Shown in pieces: positions 13,301-21,874 of a stretch of 64,000 bases of DNA. Position 1 is the first letter of the stretch. The number at the start of each line of letters is the position of its first letter. The translations under genes and the position numbers were made by a program. Below the pieces are notes generated by a model. That model was not told the DNA's origin. It ran no database searches and saw only the letters and a list, made by a program, of their open reading frames with translations. This stretch comes from Cardinalis cardinalis. Lineage: Eukaryota > Chordata > Aves > Passeriformes > Cardinalidae. The DNA lies in contig JACDOX010000508.1 in assembly GCA_014549065.1 (NCBI GenBank), forward strand, positions 100,592-164,591, written 5' to 3'.

Positions 13301-16300
13301 ATTTGCCAAATCTCCAGCCCCTCCAAAGAAATGGCAGTATTTAAATCTTATTGTTGCTCACAGCTTGTTCTTCCAAGCCTGCAGAAGCACTGCCCATGCA
13401 AACACGTGTGGAGGTGCTGAAGAAACATGGTTGGCTCTTGAAATTCAGACATTTATCCTTGATTTCACAGCTAGGAGTGGTTTAAACCAATCCACTCTGC
13501 TCCCAAGTGATTCTTAGATGGATTTAAACAAGCAAGGACAGGCTGTGTTAGATGAGCTGCATTTGCAGTGCCCTTGCAGCTGAGCAGACATTCACAGTCA
13601 CAGGAGGGTTCAGATTGGAAGGAACCTTGGAGAACTTCTCATTCCACCCCCTGCTATGGGCAGAGACACCTTCCACCATCCCAGGCTGCTCCNAGCCCTG
13701 TCCAGCCTGGCCTTGGGCACTNCCAGGGATCCAGGGGCAGCCCCAGCTGCTCTGGGCACCCTGTGCCAGGGCCTGCCCACCCTCACAGGGAGAAATCCCT
13801 TCCTAATATCCCATCTAACCCTGCCCTGGCAATATGAAGCCANTCCCCTTGNCCTGTCCCTCCAGGNCCTTGTCCCAAGTCCCTCTCAGAGGCACTTNTC
13901 CCATGGCACAAGCCAAGGTCTGACCCCAGCCATGTGTGGGGACACAGCAGCCCCACTGCTCCTAGTCCTGCCCCAAACAGGGGTGTGTGTTCCTGGTGAA
14001 CCCAGAGACAAATGTGTGCATTTGGATGGCAGCCCAGTGTTTGGGTACAGAACAGGCACTGTGGTAACACTGCCAACACTGCCATTTGTCAAACCAAAGC
14101 CCTGCTGAGAACAGGATCAGCTCCAGATCCAGGCTGAGGACAGCAGGGTAGAAGGACATGACCTGCCCTGAGTGGCCCCAGGAACAGCTCCAGTCCCTCC
14201 TCACCCCAGCACTGGTGGCAGCAGAAGGATGAGGATGAAGCTCAGCATCCCTCTCCTCTTCCTCACCCCCCATCCCTGGGGTGCCCACNCTGCACATTCA
14301 CAGCCTTAAACTGCTCCAGCTCCAAACACTCCCAGCTGGTTTGGGCTCTCCTGCTCTGTCCTGCTGGAGCCANGCTGGGTGAGGGCTCTGAACAGGGTCC
14401 TTGAGCTGTTTCAGGTCTGGGGCCTCGTGGCTGGAGTCCCTCAGCCCTGCTGGAGGGGAGAGGTCACTCCAGGCACTGGGAAGAAGAAAGGCACAAGCTG
14501 TGTCAGGAAAAGGAAGGCCAGGCTTGAATTACATCAGGGCAAACAGATGGTAGACATTAGGGGGAAACTTGCTGATGTTAATGATGATAAAGAAGCACAC
14601 AGCCTGTCAACAAAGAATGTGCACTTCTCTGCCTTTGCAGGGGTAAGAAAACACTGGAGAGACATCTGCTGGCAGTGGTTTGGGAAGAGCTGGTCCTCAT
14701 TAAGAGGAGAAGAAACAAATGACTGTTTCAGCTCACATCTCTGTTTTCTGGAACTCCCTGGTCCTGATGTGGCATCAAGACCAGAAATGTTCCACTGCCA
14801 GCCTCAGACAGGCTCCTGAGTGCTCTGGGTGGTCAGGGCAGTGTGCTCAGCAGAGCTCACAGCACTGAGCAGTCCTGAGGTCCCCCAGTTCTGGAGTGAG
14901 TCCTTTATCCCACNCCCCAGTGTGGCTGTCACCATGGACATGGCACCCACGGGGGGTCCCTATAATCCCTTTGGCTCCGAGGGGCAGGGGGGTGGCAGGA
15001 GAAGAGCCAGAGGTCACTCAGACAGAGCTGAGGGAGTTTATTGAATTCTGAGCCATAAATTTGGGTATGGAAAACTCAGAGTAAGTGCAGCTGCATTGGT
15101 GGTCAGNACTATTTACTACACTTAGTAGGGGATGCAAAGATTATTGTGTATTGAATGTCACATGTGTGCAAAAAATGTCACCTGCCAGCCCATCAATGCC
15201 TGGTGTCAGCTGAGGGGTGTCTTGGGGGATGGCCCTGCTCAAGGGGAGATCCCTGCACACAGAGGAAGGGATTTCTGGAGGGAAAGCTAAAGGACTCCGG
15301 ATGTGTTCAGGTATTTACAGCACACTATGGTTGATTTGCAGTCAGATTTTCTTCTGGTTTCATGCAGTTTTGGTCATTTATCTGCCNAGTCTGCATCTAA
15401 ACAGTTTTTGGGGTTGGTGCTGGGTGCCCACTGAAGTCTCAAACCACAGGAGTCTGGATGTCCCAGCCTCCTTGGCCTCCAGGCACATCTCACAAGGGAT
15501 TTTACCAAGCAGATCCCTGAACAACCCCANATCTGCTCTCTCAAGGTCAGGGCTCTGATCCTGCTCTTGGTGTTGGTCACTTCTCTGGGGTACTCAGGTT
15601 CACAGTCCCATGGCTCTGCAGCCAAGGCTTCTCTCCACCTTCACATCCCTGACCAGGTGTTCTTGGCCATCAGGACCCAGAACAAAGCCCCCTCCCCTGC
15701 TCAGCTGGGTCAGAACCTTCTCTGGNTGCTGGCCCAAAGCCTTTGTTTCTTGCTCCAGCCCTGCTCCTCCCCGCAGTGCCAGGGGGGTGCAGGTTCCCCA
15801 GGGGTCTCTGCACCAGGGGTGTGCAGGGGGTGCCTGCCACGGTGTCACAGCTGGGTGTCACCCTGATCCTCCCCCACAGCAGGAGGATCCCAGCCCATTC
15901 ATTCCAAGGCACATCCAGTGCAGCTGGCTCTGCCTGCCCTGAGCAAGGCCACCTCCCCTGGATTCCAGGCAGAGCCTGTCCCCTTTCCTTTCCTTCTGGA
16001 CCTCCTTGTGTCCTCTGCAGAGAAATCCTGGATCCATTTCCATCCCTGAAATCCCCACCCTGTGCAGGAGGTTAAACAGCACNGTGAGCACCCCGTTCAT
16101 TCCCCAGTGCTGCTGCTCTGCACAGCAGCTCCAGGAGCAAATTCCACTGGGAACCATAAAGGCTGGAAACACTTCCAAGACCATCAAGGCAGTCCAAACA
16201 CATGCTGTGCTTTCCAAAACCCTGCCTGGGGAGCAGTTCAGCACCATTACTATTATAAAGGCCATTATTGTGGCCTTTGGAGTGCTGGATGAGTGTTCCC

Positions 16301-16904
16301 ATTCTGGATGATGAGTTCTGCTGCAAACTGGGACCAGTTCCTGTGCTCAGCAGCAGAATCAGGACAATGATTTGACTTTGGCACCTTGGCAGCACTGGGC
16401 AGCTCCAGGGAACAGAAACAGGGTGAGAGGAAATGGCCTNAAACTGTGCCAGGGGACGTTTAGATTGGAGATTAGGGAAATTTCTTCACTGAAAGGGTGG
16501 TCAGGCATTGNAACAGCTGGGAAGTGAACATGGACATGCTGGATTAATGGTTGGACTTGATGATCCTGGAAGTCTTTTCCAATCTAAATGATTCTGTGGT
16601 TCTGTTACTACCAAGCCCTGGAGGGAATGACACACCCCAGGTCTGTTTGGCAGAGCCATTTCAGAATCAGGAGCCAGGGGAAGTTGGTGTTTTTGCCAGG
16701 TGTCCATACCAGGTGTGTTTTGTAGCTCATCCATCACACTGAGCACCCTGGCACTGCTCTCCCACAGCAGGGACCAGCTGGTGCCCACATGGGAGGTGTC
16801 CCAGTGTCCCAGGAGGGACACAGGGTGATTCACTGTTTGTGGTTCCCTTTTCCCTGCAGGAGAACAGCCATTACACAGACGTGGAGGATGCCAGGCTACA
16901 GTAA
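1234..16904 (+). CDS. RALY: RALY, hnRNP C-family RNA-binding protein, 3' portion (six coding exons)
   Basis: RALY is a nuclear heterogeneous ribonucleoprotein related to hnRNP C that binds U-rich RNA and acts in splicing and mRNA metabolism. Coding exons in the window are 1234-1306, 8899-8946, 9814-9971, 11685-11798, 13096-13241 and 16860-16904, all with AG/GT borders and compatible phases. They give about 193 residues plus a split Asp codon at the 5' edge. The order is: the linker after the RRM (motif INMAGEPKPNRPKG), a Tyr/Asp segment (GYDFDYDYYRDDFYDR), a basic stretch (VKRPRVSIPLVRRVK), a leucine-zipper-like coiled coil (LKSSELQTIKTELTQIK onward), and a Glu/Ser-rich acidic tail ending DVEDARLQ. 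The RRM and start codon lie upstream of the window. The basic plus zipper part corresponds to the oligomerisation and RNA-binding motif of hnRNP C/RALY. The Gly-rich tract known from mammalian RALY is not seen. Assignment is by remembered similarity to vertebrate RALY; very sure of family and gene. Confidence 0.95.
1307..5694 (+). other. RALY intron after exon A, repeat-poor first part
   Basis: About 4.4 kb of unremarkable intron with scattered single Ns. I see no exon, no clear CR1 and no LTR borders here. The rest of this intron (5695-8898) carries the LTRs listed separately. Confidence 0.5.
5695..6235 (-). mobile_element. Solo LTR, ERV1-like, with duplicated U3 segment
   Basis: 541-bp element with + strand ends TGATGCCTCAGG and CCCAAGGTATCA, which are imperfect inverted repeats, flanked by a 4-bp target duplication GAGG (5691-5694 and 6236-6239). 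On the - strand an AATAAA is followed by a U5-like tract, setting the orientation. A segment of about 90 bp is present twice (6012-6105 and 6128-6235), as in retroviral enhancer repeats. No internal viral genes are attached. Confidence 0.7.
7330..7943 (-). mobile_element. Solo LTR, family 1, copy 1
   Basis: 614-bp AT-rich element starting TGTGGAAAACG and ending CACTTTTCACA, flanked by a perfect 5-bp target duplication CAGCC (7325-7329 and 7944-7948). The same family recurs at 10445-11067 in the same orientation. The - orientation is inferred from the U3/R-like order on that strand. No coding region remains. Confidence 0.85.
8177..8258 (+). repeat. (CCAT)n microsatellite with CCGT variants
   Basis: About 20 tetranucleotide units with interspersed CCGT. 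It explains the repetitive Ser/Ile/His-Pro reading frames on both strands, which are not genes. Confidence 0.95.
8685..8754 (+). repeat. 35-bp perfect tandem duplication
   Basis: Two identical 35-bp units start at 8685 and 8720 (beginning cctcgagacaagcagg), about 145 bp upstream of RALY exon B. Confidence 0.9.
8899..8946 (+). CDS. RALY: RALY coding exon B (Tyr/Asp segment)
   Basis: 48-bp exon between acceptor ctctgcag and donor gtgaga, encoding SGYDFDYDYYRDDFYD and the first two bases of Arg. It joins exon A and exon C in frame. It is far shorter than the usual ORF cut-off but is clearly conserved RALY/hnRNP C sequence. Confidence 0.95.
9016..9491 (-). mobile_element. LTR-like element in RALY intron after exon B
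   Basis: On the - strand this 476-bp segment starts TGTCTTTCCC, has a TATA-like GGATAAAAAGG, an AATAAA about 90 bp later, and ends TTTCCTGACA, the order expected of U3-R-U5. I did not find a matching target duplication, so the exact borders are less sure. Confidence 0.6.
9520..9690 (+). repeat. G-rich minisatellite (GGGTTTGGG-type)
   Basis: About eight degenerate units of 17-20 bp built on gcaggaggggtttgggt. Many GGG/GGGG runs spaced by 3-7 bases could form G-quadruplexes. It ends roughly 120 bp before the exon C acceptor. Confidence 0.85.
9814..9971 (+). CDS. RALY: RALY coding exon C (basic region)
   Basis: 158 bp between acceptor cccctcag and donor gtgagt. Encodes IFEYRGRVSPVPRVV, then a basic cluster KRPRVSIPLVRRVK and VKLFARSAIANSSAKIK. 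It is GC-rich compared with the flanking introns. It is the basic half of the bZIP-like RNA-binding motif and probably includes nuclear localisation residues. The last base is the first base of a Leu codon completed by exon D. Confidence 0.95.
10004..10444 (-). repeat. Tandem array of LTR-like units (three copies, the third split)
   Basis: Units begin at gagctccca at 10005, 10195 and 10379 (periods 190 and 184 bp). Each carries, on the - strand, a TATAAGC or CATAAGC box followed about 15-20 bp later by AATAAA. The third unit is interrupted at 10444 by the LTR 10445-11067 and resumes at 11068 to about 11155. The array starts only 33 bp after the RALY exon C donor. Confidence 0.8.
10445..11067 (-). 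mobile_element. Solo LTR, family 1, copy 2
   Basis: 623 bp with terminal inverted repeats TGTGAAAAATG and CATTTTTCACA, flanked by a perfect 5-bp duplication CTGGT (10440-10444 and 11068-11072). The insertion splits the third unit of the neighbouring tandem array. Homologous along its length to 7330-7943. No internal genes. Confidence 0.9.
11685..11798 (+). CDS. RALY: RALY coding exon D (leucine-zipper-like coiled coil)
   Basis: 114 bp between acceptor cccccag and donor gtcagt. Encodes LKSSELQTIKTELTQIK, SNIDALLGRLEQIAEEQK and LSA. The spacing of Leu/Ile residues fits a coiled coil, the oligomerisation element of the family. It ends with the first base of a Glu codon. Confidence 0.95.
12135..12420 (+). 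repeat. (TATCC)n pentanucleotide tract, degenerating
   Basis: Runs of tatcc/tacc/tatccc units in the RALY intron between exons D and E. They explain the long Ser/Tyr/Pro/Ile reading frame here, which is not a gene. Confidence 0.9.
12626..13075 (+). repeat. 36-bp VNTR containing the assembly gap
   Basis: Unit of 36 bp (tgtgtccctgttcccatccc followed by tgacccagggtcaggc), seen in two to three copies on the left of the Ns and two on the right. The gap at 12747-13017 is therefore inside the array, and the true copy number is unknown. The right end runs into the exon E acceptor. Confidence 0.92.
12747..13017. other. Assembly gap (run of N)
   Basis: 271 Ns within the 36-bp VNTR. The length may be nominal. 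Any exon hidden here would be invisible. Confidence 0.99.
13096..13241 (+). CDS. RALY: RALY coding exon E (acidic tail)
   Basis: 146 bp between acceptor ccccccag and donor gtaaga. Encodes EARKKVESSKSEVSQEDT followed by a Glu/Ala/Asp-rich run to ECEDEL, ending in phase 0. The acceptor lies 78 bp after the end of the N gap and directly abuts a 36-bp VNTR whose last copy supplies the pyrimidine tract. Confidence 0.92.
13595..13895 (-). mobile_element. CR1 LINE fragment
   Basis: Reverse-complement CR1 3' region: ggttcagattggaaggaacc, ccaccccctgctatgggcag, ccagggatccaggggcagcc and ccctgtgccagggcctgccc are all CR1 landmarks. Lies in the RALY intron between exons E and F. Closely resembles 60380-60580. 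Confidence 0.9.
14921..15195 (-). mobile_element. Possible LTR fragment
   Basis: On the - strand an AATAAA is followed by a C/T-rich AGCTCTGTCTGAGTGACC tract resembling a U5. No clear ends or target duplication were found; low confidence. Confidence 0.3.
16425..16605 (+). mobile_element. CR1 LINE fragment
   Basis: Plus-strand CR1 3' end: gtttagattggagattaggg, cactgaaagggtggtcaggc, ggacttgatgatcctggaag and ttttccaatctaaatgattc. Sits about 250 bp before RALY exon F. Confidence 0.92.
16860..16904 (+). CDS. RALY: RALY last coding exon F and stop
   Basis: 45 coding bases after acceptor ccctgcag encode ENSHYTDVEDARLQ and stop TAA at 16902-16904. The exon continues only 4 nt (to 16908) before a donor gtacag, so the gene has an intron just after the stop. 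The End-x-DTD/DVED-type C-terminus matches RALY. Confidence 0.9.
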   Translation, partial: ENSHYTDVEDARLQ

Positions 16905-17463
16905 CCAGGTACAGCCCCGTGCTGCTGATGGAGCCAGAGCTCTCCTTCTGTGCCTCTTGGGCCTGGGGGGTTGCTGCTTCAGGAGAGGCTCTTTCCCACT
17001 GATCCTCTCTGTTTTCCTAGCATGGAGCTTGGCTGCTCAGCTGGGTCACTGGCCAGCCNTTCACCCCCTTTCCTGAGTGACAANTCTCTGGGGTTCAAGG
17101 ACAGTGCTGTAGCTCCCCCTTCTCTCCTTGCAGCTGTGAGCAACAGAGTGAGGAAAGCACGAGGCTGAACCCTGTCCTGGCACGTTGAGCAAGGCAAGCT
17201 GAATGGAAGTGCTGCTGTCATCTCTACCTGGCATTCAAAGGAGAAACATGGCCCGACATCTTCCATCCATCTGTAAAGCAAAGGCAAAGAAAACTCATCC
17301 TCCCAGCAGATCCCCACCACCCCTGCCATGGATTTGGAGCTCTGCAGGCAGCAGAGGAGCTCTGCACAGCCCAGAGCCACCACAGTGAGCAGGTGTGTCC
17401 CCAGGGCAGCCAGGGGTGTTCTAGAGCTGCTTGCAGGAGAGCAGAGAGAGCTCAGCCCAGCCC

Positions 17464-17469
17464 AATAAA
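17464..17469 (+). terminator. Proximal RALY poly(A) signal AATAAA
   Basis: Canonical AATAAA about 330 nt into the terminal exon, with tttttcctgtgtgaggtgag downstream as a U/GU-rich element. Would give a short 3'UTR. Confidence 0.6.
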
Positions 17470-18742
17470 GACATTTTTCCTGTGTGAGGTGAGAGCCAGA
17501 GCATTTCCTAACTGAGGGAGGAGTAGTGTGTCAGTCTGGACAGTTTGTGTTCTTGTGCTGAAGGTGCTGTTGATCAGAGGCTGTGGGGGGAGCTGTCCTC
17601 CAGCTCAGCCACCTCCTGCCACCTCTCTGTGCCCCATGAGCTGCTGTGTGTCCACAGTCACTTCCAGGTGCAAAGGAGTCGCTGCTGGAGCAGCTGCTGT
17701 GCTCTGGGAAGCTGCTTGAGGAGGGAAGGGGAGAGGAAGCTGCAGGAAATCAAGGGATCCCAAGCAGGAGAGAGCAAGGAAACATCACCCTGAGTGGTTT
17801 GGTGTCCTCATTCTCCACCGTGTCAGGGCTGAGCAACCCTCTGCAGAGTGAGGGGCGTGGATGAGACCCTTTCCTTGGACCAGCTGCTCCTGGAAGGGAT
17901 GTGGAGCACCCAGCTCCTAAAGCCTGGAGCCAGCGACCTTCCCTGGCTGCCCTCACCTCCTCCTGCTGCAGTCAGGGCACGTCAGGAGCGTGGTGTGACC
18001 TCTGCTCCTGCCTGGGCTCCGTGGCCAGGGTGGCAGCGTGCCCGAGGCTGGGCACAGGGAATGCCCTGGGCACTGTGGCTGTGCAGCACCTCCCCTGCTC
18101 CCAGCTCCCAGCTGCTGTGCCCTGCCCCGTGCTGGGAGCAGAGGGCTCCTCGTGGGACCCCACAGCCCAGAGGCCTCAGCTGTTCTCTCCTCCTTTGTCC
18201 TTCTTGGGCTCTTCCCGTTTTTTCTCTCCTCCTTTGTCCTTCCTGGGCCCCTCCCGTTTTCCCGGGGGCTGATCCTCACACAGCACTTTACTCACACCTG
18301 GTGTGTCCTGCCTGCCCCTTCCCCTCCAGCTCCCACACACACAGCAGTGCTTGGAACCCAGAGCAGAGTCCACACCTTCCCCCTGGCCAGTCACAGCACC
18401 TGGGCGGCCCTGAGTGCTCCAACCTCATCCACAGCATCTCTTGGAAGGGTGAAGGGAAAACAGCTCCAGGGGGGTGACGCTTCCCTGCCCCTGGTGCCAT
18501 CCTGGAGCACGCATGGCTCTTGAAGCACAAAGTTTTCTTTGCATTTCTTAGTTTGGGCTGCTTGAGGAGGGGTTGGAGGGAGCCCCGTGCTTGCCCTGCC
18601 CTTGCCCAGTTCCTGTGCAAGGTCTGCACTGAGTTGTCCTGAGCTGTTCTCCAGGCCTGGAGAGATGAGCTGCAGGTTTGGCTGTGAACTGACTGTGCTG
18701 CTGCTGTTTGGGAGAGGTGACCTTGTACATATGATCCTGTAT

Positions 18743-18748
18743 AATAAA
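18743..18748 (+). terminator. Distal RALY poly(A) signal AATAAA
   Basis: AATAAA preceded by a TGTA motif (ttgtacatatgatcctgta), as expected for a CFIm-assisted site. It would give a 3'UTR of about 1.6 kb. I take this as the gene end. Confidence 0.6.
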
Positions 18749-19144
18749 AGAAAGAAGTCTAATTTGCTTCCCCTCTCTTCTCTCTGCCATACACACACAC
18801 TTTTTTCTTCTGTTCCAGACAAGTCTTTTTTCCCTTTCCAAGCCTCAGCTCTGCCTGCAGGATTTACTTTCCCTTGCCCAAGGTATATCCCACTGGGCTG
18901 AGCAAAACATCTGTGTTCCCAGGAGTTCTGGGGTTTTCCCTGGAGGCTTGGAAACTTCTTTGATGCAGGAGAGCAGGAGCCAAATCCAGGCCTTTAATCT
19001 CTGTATTTTTCACTGGTCCAGCTCATAACAGCCTGGAAAAGTCTGGCTGCTTTGCCAGGCTGCACAAGCCAGCAGTGCTAAAACCTGCTCCTTAAGCAGA
19101 TGTTGCTCTGGGTGACACCAGAGCATGTCAGGAGGGACCAGTGA

Positions 19145-19235
19145 CCCCGAATGGTTGGGTTGGAAAGGACCTCAAAGATCATCTCCTGGGGACCTTCCAC
19201 TGGACCAGGTTTCTCCAAGGCCCATCCAACCTGGA
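19145..19235 (-). mobile_element. Short CR1 fragment
   Basis: ggttgggttggaaaggacct, caaagatcatctcc and ccatccaacctgg match the antisense 3' end of CR1. Confidence 0.8.
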
Positions 19236-19879
19236 TGGGTTCCTTGTGGCTGAGCCACCATCCAGCCCTGGAGAGCAAAACTGGTGAGTTTCTGGTGAGA
19301 TGTTTGACCACCCGCCTGNCCATCTGTCCTGCCAGCAGTTCCCTCCAAGGGGAGACAGCAGCAGCATCAGGCTGAGGGCTGGGTGGCTTTGTGGCTGGAA
19401 GGAGGAACAACAGGACGGGGGAAAAAGCCCCAAAACCAAACCAAGTCAAGCTGGCTGTCAAGAAGATGAAAATCAGCCCAACCTTCAGTGTGCTGAGCCA
19501 TGTGCCCAGCTGTGGGAGCTGCAGGGCCTCAGGGGCTCACTGCAGCTCAGCCTTGGAGCACAGACAGCAGAGAGCTGCTTGGGTTTTGTTCATGGCTTTG
19601 GGAGGGACTTGGGGAGCTCTGAGCAGGTGCTGCAGGGCTGTTCACTCTGCCCTTGGCTGTGGGTGGGGCCNCAGGGAAAGGAGTTCTGGGTTTGGTGCTC
19701 AGTGATGTCTGTCTGTCCCTGCAGAGAGCCCAGCTGAGGGGCAGGGGGGGAAAGGGACAGCCCCAGCCCTGCATCCCCCCTGTGGGCCATAGAGCCCTGC
19801 AGAGCTCCCGCTGGCTCCTCTGCTCTGTCAGGAGAGGAGCGGGGCCCACAGGGGTCGCCCCTGCTCTGAGCAGGTTTTC

Positions 19880-20150
19880 CCTCAGACCCATTTGTGCTGG
19901 AAAAGCTCTCCAAGNCCACCCAGCCCAGCTTCCCCAGCTCTGCCAAGGCCATCCCAATGTCCCCAAGTGCCACATCACCTCTTTTAACCCCTCCAGGGAT
20001 GGGGACTCCACCACTGCCCTGCGCAGCTGTTCCAATGCCTGACCACCACAAAATGACATTTTCCATAATACCCAACCTAAACATTCCCTGGCACAACCTG
20101 AGGCCATTTCCTCTGGTCCTGTCCCTTGACAGCTGGGAAAAGAGACCAGC
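19880..20150 (-). mobile_element. CR1 LINE fragment
   Basis: Antisense CR1: ccctccagggatggggactc, gcagctgttccaatgcctga, acaacctgaggccatttcct. Diverged; the left border is uncertain. Confidence 0.8.
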
Positions 20151-21433
20151 CCCCAGCCACATCCCATACAGGAGGGAGATTCTCCTTAGCCCTGCTCTTG
20201 TTGCTGATGTATTTACAACCACATTTTTTATTGTCTTCTATGGCAGTACCCAGATAAGTTCAAGTTGAGCTTTAATCCTTCTTATTTTCTCCCTGCATAA
20301 CCTCAGGACACCCTTGTAGTTGCCCTAAATTGCCTCCCTGTTATTCCAAAAGTCAAAAATTCTTCTTTTCTCCTTAATTCCAAGCAGAAGTTCAGCCAAG
20401 CCAGTTTTGTCCCCCATCTCATCCTTTGGCTCACAGGCACAGCCAGCTCCTGGCCCTTTAGGGCTGTCCTGCCTGACAGAGGTGTGGTCCTCCCCAAGGC
20501 CCTTTAAACANCCATGACATAAAAAGATGTGTCAGACCCCATTAGCTCTTGAAGGAATGTAGAGGCTCCCACCCTCTTTGCACTCACCCTCCCTTTCCAT
20601 GGTCCAGTGTCCCCACGGCTCCCTGGAAATTGTCCCTGCCCTGCTGGGATGTGGGAAGACGAGGGCTGGGCTACTCCATTCTCTCCAGAACAACCCCACA
20701 GGCAACAATGAATTCCACAGCTGCATGTTCTGAAGTGACCAACATAAACTGAGCAGCTCAACTGAACAGACACAGCTGCCACGGTGGGAGCTTGAAAAAA
20801 AATAAATAAAATTTTTGTGAAAGACTTTCCCCACCACCCACAGAGGGAAGNTCCCATTCCCAAGTGTCCTGGACCTCACCTGGCTTCTCACTTGTGCTGC
20901 TGTTTGCTCCCATCCCATCAGTGGCAAAAGCAGCGTGGTCTTGCTTAGAAACACCCTCAGAGTCTGTCCCTGCTGCCTTGCCTGCTCCTCTGCAGGGAAT
21001 GGGANTGTCTGAGGCTGCTGACACGCTGTGGGTCAAATGGCATGGCATGGGCTGGCATCCCCGGGTGTGCAGGAAGCTTTGGTGCTCTGCTTTCCCCTCG
21101 CTGGCCTGCACAGGCATTGGAGAAGCAGGGCAGGGTTCCTCCAGTCCCAAATGCTCCTTCCATTGCTTTGGGCATGGACAAACAATCACTGGGGCCAAAA
21201 TGCCTGCAATCATTCATTCTGTCTGGGTCAGGAGATGCAACAAAACCCCCACTGACTTTATTAACTCCCATTGACTTCGAGGAGCATCACAGTTCCAGGC
21301 TGTGCAGCTCTTGGGGAACATTTCAGTTTTAGCAGGACTGTCCTTTGGGGAATTTGTGAGAGCCACTTGCTGTGTCTTGTGTCCCTCCTGTCTTGTCTTC
21401 TTGTTAACAGCAGGATCTTCAATTCCCTCTTCT

Positions 21434-21874
21434 TGATGCCTCAGGTTTAGCTTTTNTATTTTTCAGATTCTGTGCTGCTTTAGTGTGAGGGTCTGGGCTT
21501 CCCATTAGAGGATGGTGGAAGTGCTGCGCAGAGCTCTCTGCACTGAGCAGGGAGACAAAACAATTCCTGCTCCAGCTGGGCACCAAGGACAAATGATCCA
21601 AATCTCAGCCCANGAGCACAAACACCGTGGGCTGGAGAGAGAAAAACAAGCAGGGTGGGACTGCAGGGGCTAAAGCTGGAATGGGACAATGAACTGCAAG
21701 ATGCAAATGGAGCAGAACTGATCCCAGGGAGAGACCCCGGGAGCGCTGGTGCATTTTGGGGCCATTTTGGGTTGTGCTGCCCAAGGTGGATCCATTGAGG
21801 CCTCCTAATCAATCCCTGCTTTATTCTTTAGCTCTGTCTGGTCTCTGTTCTAGGGCAGCCTTCACAAGGCNTCA
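21434..21874 (+). mobile_element. Solo LTR, ERV1-like family 2, copy 1
   Basis: 441 bp starting TGATGCCTCAGG and ending with TCA after an N, flanked by a 4-bp duplication TTCT (21430-21433 and 21875-21878). Near the 3' end a U5-like TTTAGCTCTGTCTGGTCTCTG is visible. Homologous to 53664-54093 in the same orientation. No internal genes. Confidence 0.8.

Larger units (their letters stand above)
17134..18765 (+). other. RALY: RALY terminal 3'UTR exon
   Basis: Begins after an acceptor tctccttgcag at 17131-17133 and has no continuing coding frame. Two AATAAA signals define likely ends: 17464-17469 (followed by GT-rich sequence) and 18743-18748. It includes a 39-bp direct tandem duplication at 18184-18261. 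The end at about 18765 is inferred from the distal signal; alternative polyadenylation is likely. Confidence 0.7.
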
